Positions 34,746 to 45,470 of a stretch of DNA of 64,000 nucleotides are shown piece after piece. The stretch is from Liopterus haemorrhoidalis. Taxonomy: Eukaryota > Arthropoda > Insecta > Coleoptera > Dytiscidae. The DNA lies in contig OZ020611.1 of the NCBI GenBank assembly GCA_963971575.1, forward strand, positions 206,316,743 through 206,380,742. The letters are read 5' to 3'. A program made the position numbers and the translations under genes. Below the pieces are notes generated by a model. That model searched no databases, was not told where the DNA came from, and saw only the letters and a list, made by a program, of their open reading frames with translations. Positions within the stretch are counted from its first letter, which is position 1. The number at the start of each line of letters is the position of its first letter.

Positions 34746-35425
34746 TTTTTTTCTAAATTAAAGTATTCTAAATTTTCAACAATTTTTTAATATACAATTT
34801 ATATTTTATACAATTTTTGTTTTTATAATAATTATATTATAAAAACAAAAAAAAATTCCTGTACACCTATTATTGCTATTAATTAATAGCAAAACCGGAT
34901 CATTTCTTTTTATATCACAATAAAAAACTAATAAATAACCATCAACAATAAATAATAAAAATTTATGAGCAATTTTTAAACGAGAATGATTTAATTTTAA
35001 TTTAAAGATGGGATCATTTATCTTTGATGCATGTTGATGCGTCAATCAAGCGATAAATTAGAGAATGTATTTCAATAATTGTATTAAGTTGGCCAGCAAC
35101 AGGCCACATTATGTTACTAAACTCATTGTCCAATGCAAATTGCTGTTCCGGAATCCATCTTAAGAATAAGAGAAGAAATCCAGTAAAAATCAATGTTCCT
35201 AAACTTAATTTCCTGTAAAATAGGATCTGTTAAAATTATGTAAAAGCGTGATATAGATTTAATAAACCGTGAAACATATCATAAAACAGGTTGTATTCGT
35301 TGTGAGTAGACTTACCATAATATTTTTCTCTCAAACCGGAATAATTTTGAGTTTTTGCTAAAAACAGAAAGTATCGCCTTCTACGCTAGTACTTAATTGA
35401 ACATAACTTATTATCAAAAAAAAAT
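34746..35425. other. no recognised gene
   Basis: AT-rich DNA. No coding or terminal-repeat signature was recognised. Confidence 0.3.
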
Positions 35426-36150
35426 GATGTGAAGTGTGAATATTCACACATTTCAGGGTTTCGCAGGTATATAATAAGTGAAGGCGGTATGCTGAGTGTG
35501 TAGGACAAATTTTACTTTGTAGTAATCACGGCAAAATGAACGATATTTTTAAAATAATTTATCGTCTGTTAATCATATAATAAGATAATTATTAAATTTA
35601 CGGTCTTAAAAATTAAATACAACATTTGTCAAAATATAACTAGAATTTTGACAAAATAATTTCAACATAATAAAAATGCAAAAAAAAACAGAAAAAATAA
35701 AATTCACTCCGTACTCGAACTCGAAACCCTTCGTTTACCAGCGAGTTTTAGCTTACGACACCAGTACTCTGACCAATAACGCTATCGTATGCCTTTTTTT
35801 GCACAATTTTGGCAAAAATCGCATCAAAATAATTTATTTTGCAAAAATAAAAATTTGATCGTTAATCCACGTACTAAGGGCTTTCCTTTGATACCCTACT
35901 CATAATTTTAAAAAAATATTTTGTTTTCGATGAGCACATATTTGTTTATATTTTTAGGGGGGTATGTTTTTTAGATGTTTTAGTATTTTTCCTATGTGCG
36001 GGTCAAAGAGTTGTATAAGCATGCCAAATTTCAACTCTCTAGGTTTAGCCGTTTGGCTACGATTTTTACCGAACAGACAGACAGACAGACAGACAGACGA
36101 CAAAATGACGGTATAAGGGTTTTTTGGTCATACCTACAAAACCCTAAAAA
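35426..36150 (-). repeat. family M modular repeat, copy 4 (internally deleted)
   Basis: On the minus strand it has the same start, (TCTG)n tract and CCAAACGGCTAAACC block as copy 2. Within the ~210-bp module the sequence jumps from GCCAAAATTGTGCAAAAAAA straight to the tRNA-like cassette (35708-35790, box A ..ATAGCGTTATTGGTCAG), losing about 225 bp relative to copy 2. The 3' part and palindromic end (GTGTGAATATTCACAC) match copy 2 closely. Confidence 0.82.
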
Positions 36151-36203
36151 TTATTAATATTTATCACTACCGTGAAATTTCTTTGAAAAATCGTTGTTAA
36201 TTA

Positions 36204-36608
36204 TAGACTAATCCAAACTTTTAGGCGGAACTAAATGGAAATTTCGTTCTTTAGGGTGTCACGAAAAAGGACCCTGCTTGGGTTATTTCATGTTTCACGT
36301 TTGGTATGTGAAAATTAAAAATTCCAACAGTGAAATCATGGAAACGAATAACAATATGTCAAAAATTTGAATACATTTTTCTATATTTTGAAGACAAAAA
36401 AATAAATAAATGGGAAATTTTTATTAAGAATGACAAAAAATTCAAATGCAAAGAAAAGGACGTTTTATAATGACAATCAATTTAAGCTAGAATTTGTAAT
36501 GTGAGTATGATTTACAAAGCTTAAACAAAATGACTAAAAGTCTGAATTAATAGTTAAAAATTACTAGATTTTGAAATCTAGTTCCGCCTAAACGTTTGGA
36601 ATAGTCTA
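36204..36608. mobile_element. MITE with TAGACTAWTCCAAACKTTTA ends, TA-flanked
   Basis: The left end TAGACTAATCCAAACTTTTA then GGCGGAACTA and the right end TAGTTCCGCC then TAAACGTTTGGAATAGTCTA are inverted with few mismatches, flanked by TA. The 405-bp interior is non-coding and holds ACTAGATTTTGAAATCTAGT (palindromic, about 36562-36581). Single termini of the same family occur at 9834-9874 and 30100-30130. Confidence 0.7.
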
Positions 36609-36639
36609 TAGTTGTCTAATCGTCATTTTCCGAGGCTGC

Positions 36640-36780
36640 ACTTTTTGTACTGCGTGTATATTTTACACTTTTTAATTTTTACGAAATATCCGGGACAAAA
36701 TGACAAACTGGCCGGGACGCCGGGACCATACCTTCATACCGGGACAATCCCGGTCAAACCGGGACGTATGGTAAGCCTAG
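36640..36780 (-). mobile_element. hAT-type terminal region (TAGGCTTACCATACGTCCCG)
   Basis: The complement of 36735-36780 reads TAGGCTTACCATACGTCCCG followed by GTTTGACCGGGATTGTCCCG, the style of TAGGGTGACCA..GTCCCGG hAT/MITE ends. The other terminus was not located. Confidence 0.45.
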
Positions 36781-36936
36781 TTATGAGGCTCTTAAGTGTA
36801 TTATTTTTTATCCTAACAGTATATTCAATTTATCGATAGTAATAACGAACTGGTCTAAGATGGGTAGCGTTTGCGACTCTTAAATTGGCAAAGTCGCATA
36901 AGTATGGACATCTCGTTGATTCCTAGGGCGGCTTAA

Positions 36937-37673
36937 GAACGGTCTCACACTGGAACCGACTACGTACGACTGACGACTATGGACGACTTGAGCTCTCACA
37001 TTGGAGCATACTTGACGGAGTCGCTACAGGTGGTTGTTGTGTTGTGGTTACTATGAATTTTGATTCAGTTTTTTCGTATTTGTAGGTTATATTCGTATTC
37101 GACTAATTTGAACAGATGAAAGGGTTGTTTTACCTAGTTGAAAGTAGTAGTTTGTTAATAAGGCGAAGAAGAAGACGTTTAAGAAGAACGGAATGGGTTA
37201 GCCAGATATTCCTGAAAAAAGACGAGCATGGCGAGTTTCACCATTTAATGGACGATTTGAAGCAAGATCCCGATAAATTCTTTGACTACTTCCATATGAG
37301 TTTGGACACGTTCAACTACATTCTGAAAAATGTTAAATATGAACTGATGAAACACATCTCTGGAATGGTAATCTTTAATTTTCTTGTTCCACAAACACTC
37401 TCTTTCTTGAATTAAAAGAATTATTTTTTCCGTGTCCGTGATAACTCACATAAAATCAGAAAAACTGCACAAAGTCATGCGTCGTACGCATAAAAATCCG
37501 AACCTGCTGGTATCGAGACGCAGGTCTAAAATAAACGCACGTAGTCGTACGACTAAGTCGCTTCCAGTGTGGGAGCGCTGGTTACATTCCCAAGGTCGGG
37601 AAAGTTCTTGTGTAGTCGTGTGACTACGTACGATCGAGAATCACACGTAGTCGGTTCCAGTGTGAGACATGCC
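36937..37673 (+). mobile_element. PIF/Harbinger element with TAA duplication and reiterated subterminal motifs
   Basis: The ends share GTCTCACACTGGAACCGACT in inverted orientation after six variable bases. TAA flanks both sides (36934-36936 and 37674-37676). A related motif TCYCACAYTGGARSC occurs again inside each end (about 37003-37018 and 37563-37580), alongside GTCGTACGAC palindromes. The 737-bp element keeps only the start of a transposase. Confidence 0.85.
37116..37415 (+). pseudogene. HARBI1-like transposase N-terminal fragment
   Basis: After an arginine-rich head (RRRRRRLRRTEW) come VSQIFLKKDEHGEFHHLMDD, LKQDPDKFFDYFHMSLDTFN and YILKNVKYELMK. This is the N-terminal region of Harbinger nucleases (RRRWWVRPIN..R...GEFH.L...L..D..KF..YFRMS...F..LL). 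The DDE catalytic region is absent: the frame ends shortly afterwards and only terminal DNA follows. It may retain DNA-binding residues but not catalysis. Confidence 0.75.
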
Positions 37674-37868
37674 TAAAATGACATGTTTCTAAAAGTAGAG
37701 TTCAGTTCATCAATCTATTAGCTACGTTTTGTTGAACTAAAGAGTTTTTATGACAACAGACCGCGCTGTATACCCGTTGCAAACCGACTGATGGCGGTAT
37801 GGACCAAAGAAAGCCGTGCCTACGCTCATAATGTGGACATACCAACTATGCCAAGCGGCTTACAAATA

Positions 37869-38765
37869 CAAGGTGTCTCAAAAGAAATTTTATATTGATT
37901 TAGCTTACTGCGTGAACGCAACGTATCCGAGGGGCGCGGGGGTTATGTCAATCGGTAGCCTGGCTCTTGGGAATTCAGTCGCTATGGAGCGTTTCTCGGG
38001 AGCAGACCGCGCGTTATGCGTGCGAGAGTTTTACAAAAACGGTGATTCGGCGACTGTAGCACGTAGAAAATTCTGCAGTATTCGAGGTTTTCGCCACTTA
38101 AATGATGCGCCAAGCATTCCTCTCATTCGACATTGGGTTAAAAAGTTTGAAGAGACTGGTACAACGCTGGATAAATCAAAAGCCGGGCGACCAAGAACGG
38201 TAGAAAACGTGGAGAATATTAATCAGTCTGTTCGTGACGACCCGAGCCTTTCAATTCGGAAGCGCGCAAGTGCTTTAAATGTGCATAGATCATCATTACA
38301 TCGCATTATGCACAAAGACCTAAAGCTGCACCCCTACAAAATTCAATTGGTGCAAGAATTAAAGCCCCAAGATGCCAGTCAGAATCTTAATTTCGTAAAT
38401 CAGGTGATTGACATAAATTGGCCTCCACGCAGTCCAGATTTAACCCCTATGGACTTTTTCCTATGGGGTTATCTTAAATCTAAAGTTTACGCCAATAAAC
38501 CGACTTCACTGGCGCATTTGAAAGAAAATATCCGTCACGAAATGGCAGCCATCCCTGAGTCCACCTGCCGAGACGTCATAAGTAATTTTACTGTTCGATT
38601 AAATGAGTGCCGAGAACGCGAGGGTCTACATTTAGACGATATTATTTTTAAGAAATAAATCCCCAAAAAGTGTATTTTAATAATTAATAAACATTTTTTC
38701 TATATACGGCTTACTTTTTTTTTTAATCGATCCTCTAAATATAAAATTTCTTTTGAGACACCTTG
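37869..38765 (+). mobile_element. DD41D Tc1/mariner-type element, deleted copy A
   Basis: The ends CAAGGTGTCTCAAAAGAAAT and ATTTCTTTTGAGACACCTTG are perfect inverted repeats, flanked by TA. The length is 897 bp against 1,309 bp for the intact copy at 56289-57597. The missing part is mostly the first two-thirds of the catalytic domain. Confidence 0.92.
37945..38658 (+). pseudogene. deleted DD41D transposase (copy A)
   Basis: The ATG at 37945 (MSIGSLALGN) matches the likely start of the intact copy; upstream codons lie in the terminal repeat. The DUF4817-type N-terminal HTH is retained: RFSGADRALCVREFYKNGDS, RHWVKKFEETGTTLDKS. So is the second HTH (SIRKRASALNVHRSSLHRIM). After NFVNQVI the frame jumps in phase to DINWPPRSPDLTPMDFFLWG, removing catalytic residues one and two. 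A nine-base in-frame loss is seen at GRPRTVEN. The frame stays open (237 residues), so a DNA-binding but non-catalytic protein is conceivable. Confidence 0.88.
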
Positions 38766-39038
38766 TACAACTTGGTTTTACAAAACGTATTTCATAAGTT
38801 ATGCTGATAGGCTCTACGTTCCAATTCTGGACGTACCTGCCAACAAGCAAAAAGGCTTTGCCTGTAGATAGAGAGTAATAGTATTAATAGATCACCATTA
38901 GATGGATAAATGATTTTAAGACATCTTGGCCAGACATACACGAGTGGAGATTTGCCGGATTAGATCCGCGAGGGACCGAGTCCGCAAAAAAGAAAGCAGC
39001 AATCCAGTACGCTCCGTGTAAATTACAGTAGTCTAGAC

Positions 39039-39631
39039 CAGCGATTCTTAAATTGGGGTCCGCGTAGACATTACCGAGGGTCCGCGAAACAATTTTGACA
39101 TTAAGTTTACTTCCCCCAACTTTTCGCTTTTATTCAAATAACTTATTTGATAAAAATCCTACATGGTCAAGACTTTTTGTATTTGTTGTTACCTAACTAG
39201 TTATTGTCATAACTAAACAATAAATAGTAAAAATTTAATTTTTTTTATTCAACTGCAAATTATTTACAGAAAACATATTATAATAAGATCTATTTTGACC
39301 AATATTTGACCAAGAAATGTTTGTATGAGTTTAACAAATTATAATTTGTAACTTTTTTAATTCTTTTTACTACTATTTTACTTCATTTTATGTTTTTTAT
39401 TCTATATGCTAATAAAAATGTTCATCTCTATAAATGTGCAAGACCATTTATTAAAATGACCATCGATAAATTTTTACCAATATGTATTATAAAGTAGTGC
39501 CTATTATGTGATTATTGAGCCAGAAATTAAGTCTCAAGAACAACGTAAAATTCCTAGGGTTGGGAAGGGGTCGGCAAAAAAAATTTTGTTCAAGAGGGGG
39601 ACCTCGGACTACATAAGTTTAAGAAACCCTG
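39039..39631. mobile_element. hAT-type non-autonomous element with perfect (palindromic) 8-bp duplication
   Basis: The ends CAGCGATTCTTAAATTGGGG and AAGTTTAAGAAACCCTG are imperfect inverted repeats. The duplication GTCTAGAC, itself a palindrome, is identical on both sides (39031-39038 and 39632-39639). The 593-bp interior is AT-rich and non-coding. GGGTCCGCG and GTCCGCGAA blocks lie near the left end. Confidence 0.85.
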
Positions 39632-39639
39632 GTCTAGAC

Positions 39640-40699
39640 TGACTAATTTGGCGCCAATGCTTCCACCAGCAGTGCTATGATTTTGTTACCCTAAAATATT
39701 GAATTATTTTGATATTTTTGCGACATGTTTTTTATGCGCGAAACTGGAGAAGCAAAAGTATAATTACTTTTATTATCTACAAAATTTACAAAGGTAATCT
39801 AAAAAGGTTGGAAACCTCTGCTTTATATTTAAAAACCCATGGTTATTTAGTCTATTATATTATTTATTTTATTATTAAATGAAATAATTTGTTAATATAC
39901 GAATTAAGTATGGTTATGTTGTTTATCGATAGTAAATATTTAATTCTAAGAAGATATAAATTTAAAAAAATATATTTATTTATAAATAAGACGATATCAT
40001 TCTAAATTTATCACATCCACATTTAAAACAGTAAAAAAAAAGCAAAAAGTGAAAAATTTGTATGATGTAATTTGAAAATCAAAGAGTGTAATTACTCTAC
40101 AAGTTACACGTGCCTTTTAAATATGTTCAGGAAATATCAAATGACAAGCTTCGGTGCGTTTGGTTATTGCTGTTTCAACGTGGAGTGCATACATATTTTC
40201 TTTTTATTGACCGAAAACATAGATACTACCAATATAACCTTGACAATCTGACAGCATTATATATCAAGTTTAATCTTATAAACATTTGGTAATTAATGGC
40301 AAATAAAAAATAAATAAAACTAATCTAAATAAAAAAGGTGAGAAGTTTATACTTTTTGGACTTTAACTAAATATTGTTTAAGCCTGTTTTTGTCTGTTTT
40401 GTTAATTGTTATCATGACGAAATTTTTACTCTCTAGGGAGTAATAGTGCCACTTTATTTCCTTTTTTGAGGCAGTAAGATAAATCATTATATGTATGCAG
40501 GTCAAACAAAAAATTTATTATAATCAGAGAGTCGAACCGGAACCGAACCCAAAACCGAAATGAACCGTAATTTTCAACAGAACCGGAACAATATACCGGA
40601 TTTCATTTGCCCTGCTGATTGGCTGTCTAGCAGTTCTACCCCCTGAACTACAAATTGTGGTCCGTGCTTCAGGATAGGGCCTGTCAGAAGAGAAACCTT
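39640..40699. other. unassigned; isolated hAT-like ends
   Basis: A string AAAAGGTTGGAAACCTCTG near 39803-39821 and ACCGGATTTCATTTGCCCTG near 40598-40615 look like right ends of hAT-type elements, without identified partners. No coding region was recognised. Confidence 0.3.
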
Positions 40700-40948
40700 T
40701 TTTTTATTTTTTATTTATTTTACATCGGCCTATTTCTGCAACGAGGCTAATTGCCGATGCCAGGGGGCGAGCTCCTACACCTGGATGAGGGGTGAATGAT
40801 TGTGAAAATGAGAGAAATGTAAACATATTATTCTCACCCGAATAATATCACAAACGAAGGAGGCTCGAACCACCGACCGTCCAGACCACACCGTTTCTAA
40901 CAGTCTAAAACCGCACGACTTAATGCGCTCGGCCACTCCGTTGGCGTT
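40700..40948 (-). repeat. tRNA-derived SINE copy 2, with 11-bp target duplication
   Basis: Same family as 27054-27319: head GCCAACGGAGTGGCCGAGCG, box B GGTTCGAGCC, body AGGAGCTCGCCCCCTGGCAT and a TAAATAAAAAA-like tail on the minus strand. The flanks AGAGAAACCTT at 40689-40699 and 40949-40959 are identical. Confidence 0.88.
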
Positions 40949-41127
40949 AGAGAAACCTTAATATCGCTAGTTGCCCTCCCTGATAAAGTTTGTGACGGGT
41001 TTTCTTGTAGACACCATTAGAATTCTATTGAAGTTTGGCCATAGAGATTTAAGAACTGTTTAATGGCTGATTAAGGCCTAAGGTGGCAATTCCGAAAACT
41101 GATTGATGTTTCTGTTCAAAATACATA

Positions 41128-41951
41128 TGCACTCATCCCTCGATTTACACGGTACTCGGTTAACACGGTACTCGGTTAACACGGTTTCACTTTTACGCGG
41201 TTTGAAATATGAAAAAAATCGAAATTGCAACATTGTAACTTACAACGCATAAATGAAACTAAAACGCTTCAAATAATAAGGATTCCAATAATGTTGAAGA
41301 ACTCAGTTCCGATGATGACAGTAATGTAGGTGAAAATTTTAAAGGAAGTGTGATAGCTGAAGGGCTTCGATTAGGGAGAGAACGTATTTTTTTAAAAATG
41401 ATCCTGATACTGAACGAGCATTAAAATTTCAAAGAACAATAAAACAAGCTCTTAGCCAATATGACGAAAATTATAAGGAAACCAGCCTAACTAAGCAAAT
41501 GTTGATCACTGATTTCATCTTCTAAAATAATAAATGAAGTAAGAAACGAAGACATATCAAATGATGGAATTCCAAAGGAAAACAATGACGAAGTTTCTAT
41601 CAGTGACTCCGATAGTGATATTTTTACTCAACCAAAGAAAAAAAAAAAAAAAAATAGAGCTATAACAAGCTCTGACGAAGATTAGAGATTTTTCTACATA
41701 TGTATAAGACATAATTTTTTTTTGTATTTTTGTATTCTTAATTTTATTTACACGATTTTTCTATATATATATACACATGTTATTAATAAATATTTGAAAA
41801 TAAATATAAAAAATAATAATTCATTTAAAAAAACGAACCCTCTTTGTTTTTAACATTTTTTTGTGTAAAACGCTGGTCTCGATTTATACGATTTTCGATT
41901 TACACGGTTTTTCTAAGAACCAATCTACCGTGTAAATCGAGGGTTGAGTGT
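41128..41951 (+). mobile_element. pogo/Tigger-like element with CACTCAWCCCTCGATTTACA ends
   Basis: The left end CACTCATCCCTCGATTTACA and the right end TGTAAATCGAGGGTTGAGTG are inverted, with one mismatch. Near each end are further TTAACACGG / CGATTTACACGG repeats. TA is present next to both ends. At ~0.8 kb it is internally deleted. Confidence 0.75.
41275..41684 (+). pseudogene. pogo/Tigger-like transposase C-terminal relic
   Basis: Frames around 41280-41684 give an acidic region (NNVEELSSDDDSNVG), FQRTIKQALSQYDENYKE with LTKQMLITDF, and a final acidic/lysine tail (SDSDSDIF, a K-run, SSDED, stop near 41684). This suits the acidic C-terminal tail of Tigger-like proteins, but no catalytic motif is visible, so the assignment leans mainly on the terminal repeats. 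Confidence 0.5.
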
Positions 41952-42047
41952 ATGTAGGTACTATGAAAGAGAAAATTAAAATATCTTACAGCATCTAGTG
42001 GAATTTAATTGAAAACTTTGTGACATTATTTACGATAAGACTAAGTA

Positions 42048-42687
42048 CGAGGTCTGTTCAAAAAGTATCGCGAATTTTGTGTTTTTTCAAAAATTATTTA
42101 TTTATTCATGAATATCTATTTTGTCCCCTTCAAAGTAATCCCCACCAGATATTATACACTTGTGCCACGTTTTTTCCAATCCTCGAAGCACTTGAAAAAA
42201 TCATTTTTTGTGATCTTGTTCAGCCCCTCCTTCGATGCCGTGTTTATCTCTTCACTCGTAGCGTAGCGTCGTCCTTTCATGGGCCTCTTCAGTTTCGGGA
42301 ACAAGAAAAAGTCACAGGGGGGCAGATCTGGGTAATACGGTGGTTGCGGCATTATTAGTGTGTTGTTTTTGGCCAAAAATTCGCGCACAAGCAACGATGT
42401 GTGGGCGAATTTCGCGGCCACCCGTCTCATGCCCAAATCATTGGTAAAAATCGAATGGCACGAGCCAATCGATATGTTCAGGTCCTCAGCAACTTCTCTA
42501 ACGGTGATTCGACGATTGGCCAATACTATTTTCTTCACTTGATCAATGTTTACGTCTGTTGTTGACGTGCTCGGACGTCCGGCACGCTCTTCGTCGTTCA
42601 CATCTTCTCGGCCCTCTGAGAACATTTTGTACCACCGATAAACGTTGCTTCGGTCCAAGGTAGCTTCTTACTTTTTGAACAGACTCG
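42048..42687 (-). mobile_element. internally deleted mariner, second copy of the 21534 subfamily
   Basis: The ends CGAGGTCTGTTCAAAAAGTA and TACTTTTTGAACAGACTCG are inverted, with TA on both sides (42046-42047 and 42688-42689). The 640-bp copy lacks both the first part of the gene and the catalytic centre. Confidence 0.88.
42152..42658 (-). pseudogene. mariner transposase, N-terminus and catalytic core deleted
   Basis: The frame begins inside the gene (DRSNVYRWYKMFSEGREDVN). It keeps the HTH (VREVAEDLNISIGSCHSIF), then jumps after MRRVAAKFAH to TSLLVREFLAKNNTLIMPQP and the third catalytic region (PPCDFFLFPKLKR). The deletion differs from that of the 21534 copy, but both remove aspartates one and two. 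There is no ATG before the HTH, so it is unlikely to be translated. Confidence 0.82.
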
Positions 42688-42689
42688 TA

Positions 42690-42900
42690 TATATCTTTGT
42701 ATATAAAATCCATTTCTGTTTGTTTGTTTGTTTGCTTGTCCTTTATGCAAAGCCAAACGGATGAACCGATTTTCACCAAATTTTGTACAACTGGGTAAAA
42801 TAATCTGAAGAAGGTTTTAGTGAGGGTTCTTAGGGGGGGTTAGTGGGGTTTTTTGTTTGGGAACTTCGTACATGTCCCTCTAGGGGACGTTATGGGGGGA
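42690..42900 (+). repeat. repeat with (TTTG)n tract and CCAAACGGATGAACCGAT motif
   Basis: After a (TTTG)n tract at 42717-42735 comes GCCAAACGGATGAACCGATT then TTCACCAAATTTTGTAC. The layout (short-period tract, then CCAAACGGNTNAACC, then a TTGAAATTTGG-like string) parallels the same block in family M. The TATATAAAAT-like start suggests a Helitron-type end, but this is a guess. Confidence 0.4.
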
Positions 42901-44129
42901 AACCATAATTTTTCACTCTCCGTGCAGTTAAAATTGATTACGTAGGCTAAACCTTAAGAGAAATATTGATATAATGTAGACAAAAAATGTAAATCTTAAC
43001 TAGATCTAATAAAAGTCAACGAGAACATATACCAATCAAGCACTGATATCGTGGATTGGGCAATTTTCTGATTTTAAATGTAATTGTTTTTGTATTATAA
43101 AGTTTGTGGGTGTATAACATCGGAGTTTTATAGTGATGTTTCACTTATTTTAGAATGACAAATTAAAGCATTTCACGTAGACTCATGATGTATTAACACT
43201 ATACATCAAAGATTGATAATAACGGAGTTATCACCGTGTAAAGTGTACGCATGCACAGAAATGTTTAAAGTTGTACATGTATGTCACTATTTGGTACGGA
43301 ACTTACCAATAGATGGCAGTGCTGAAGATTTGTGTATTTCCCAGTTAATTGCAAATTATATTGTTTTATATATTTAACTTTAGCGTTGTCAGCGTTATGT
43401 TCTACTTTCTTCATTTTAAAGTAGTGAAATGCCGTATCGAAGCACGAGTACACCAACTAGTTGTTAATACATATCATAACTTATTGGTTTACTTTATTTT
43501 TCTTGTAGTACTCTTATACATAACTTTTTTATGTAGTCATAATTTGGATTAAGAAAGTTGTCATATATTGTGACAAGTTTTTGGATACACTTGTTATAAA
43601 AATTAGTGGTGTATCGGAGCTACGTATTTATATCTGAATCCGCGGATGATCCGTAAAAAATAAAAATCCGTAGCCGAGTCCGTATCCGTTTCTCCAAAGC
43701 GAATTTTAAACGGATCTCATATTGACACATTTGAATTTGTTATAATATAAGCTTGCGTCTAAAAATGCTCAAGGAAGAGTAAATTTTACTCTGACGTTTA
43801 AATTAATATTTGGTCGAGCATCACATTACTTACCGGTGGTTTTAGTATACATTAAATATTAGAGTAGAATAAATCAAAGACAATGAGCGAGTGAATTTGA
43901 ACTCAATTAAATTGTGTGTCTGGGTATGAACATGTAGAAAGATTTATTCTGGTGCTTATTAACGTCGTTTAATTAAGTATGCTGTTGTTGGAGCTTGATG
44001 ACACTGTTTAGTAGACACGTAGACACATTATTACCACATTAGCCTGTTTACCAAAATTTCTTTATCAGAAAGTGGCCTGGTTTATAATAAATGTTCCTGT
44101 AGTTGTAGTTGCTTGGGGAGTAATATATC
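42901..44129. other. no recognised gene; possible hAT-like motif at 43606-43740
   Basis: The stretch around 43606-43740 (GGTGTATCGGAGCTACG; CCGAGTCCGTATCCGTTTCT) has the look of a hAT subterminal region. No partner end was found. Elsewhere AT-rich. Confidence 0.3.
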
Positions 44130-45195
44130 TACTATATGGCTTCATACCTAGAAAATCGTAGGCAAATAATTGATCACAATTCCGAATGGAGTGAATCGCA
44201 GATTGTTGAATGTGGTGTCCCACAAGGTAGCATTCTTGGTCCACTCTCTTCATCATTTTCATAAATGATTTGCCAAGAAATCTTACGTGCGACTGCATCC
44301 TTTACGCTGATGATGCCACCTTGATAACTCACGACAACAATGCTTGTATACTGAAAAGAAAAGCTGATGTAGCCAACGTGGAGGCTAAATTATGGTTCGA
44401 AGTGAACGAATTAGTTCTAAATAACTAGAAAACCAAATCCATAACATTTACGTCGAACAGAAGAAATTTGCAGTATGACACAGGTGTTTTCTTGGGTTTA
44501 AGCTTGGAGTCGGGATTGACATGGCATACCCACATTTACAAGATAAGTGCGAAACTAAATAGTGCCATATACGCAATACGACGAGTAAGAATGATATCTA
44601 ATGAAGATCTGGCCTTAACGGTATATCATTCGTTATTTCACTCGATAATGACATATGGTTTAATCGTATGGGGAAAATCACCGCAAGCAGAAAACATATT
44701 TCGCTTGCAAAAGAAAGCTGTTCGAGCGATTGTTGCTGCACCACAGACTGCTTCCTGCAAGCCTATTTTTCTAAATATGAAAATTCTAACGTTGCACGCA
44801 CAATTCATCTTCTTACAAGCTCTTGAAATCAAGAAAAATATCTACAACCATACGACCCGTCAAGACTGTCATAGCTACAACATCCGTTCGAAACACAACT
44901 TAATAAGACCCACATCCAGACTGATAATATCTGATAGAGTAAATGCAGGTTGCAACATATACAACAAGATTCTCTTATCATATAGACAGTTATAAATGAA
45001 ACAGTTTAAACATAAATTAAAACAAATTTTCCAGAGCAATCCATATTATTCTGTCAACGAATTTCTAAATCATGATATGAAATATATATAAATTTCAAAA
45101 TTTAATGTAAATTGATATAGCATGTATATTCTCTTTTTTGATGACTTAACTTGTAAATATTGAAGTTAAATAAAGGATTATTATTATTATTACTA
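44130..45195 (+). pseudogene. non-LTR retrotransposon (Jockey/CR1-group type) reverse transcriptase to 3' end, 5'-truncated
   Basis: From 44137: MASYLENRRQIIDHNSEWSE, IVECGVPQGSILGPL, then a frameshift. Next IIFINDLPRN, CILYADDATLITHDNN (intact YADD), a stop after LVLNN, then a long open frame (44468-44995) with LGLSLESGLTWHTHIYKISA, SIMTYGLIVWGKSPQAENIF, RLQKKAVRAIVAAPQTAS and RSKHNLIRPTSRL. The C-terminal residues NPYYSVNEFLNHDM are followed by a stop and a short 3' region ending AATAAAGGATTATTATTATT. At least one frameshift and one stop separate the RT core from the thumb. Confidence 0.8.
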
Positions 45196-45470
45196 AAACA
45201 TGCCATTTATACAGACTATACGTTGGAAATCAAACTCATAACAAAGTAATAAAATTTAGTCGGCCAATAAGTAACTGTAAATGTCGGTAATTCTAGCTAA
45301 TTTACTATAAAAAAAAAATCAACAAAATATCAGAAAACTGATTGTCAGGTTTTTTGTAAGCTGATAAATAATGTTACAAAGATTCCTGTTACTCACCGTA
45401 GTAATATAATTAGCATGTGTCTGTATGTAGTGTCGGTAACATTGTGACGTCAATTTTTCCTAAGGTTTTC

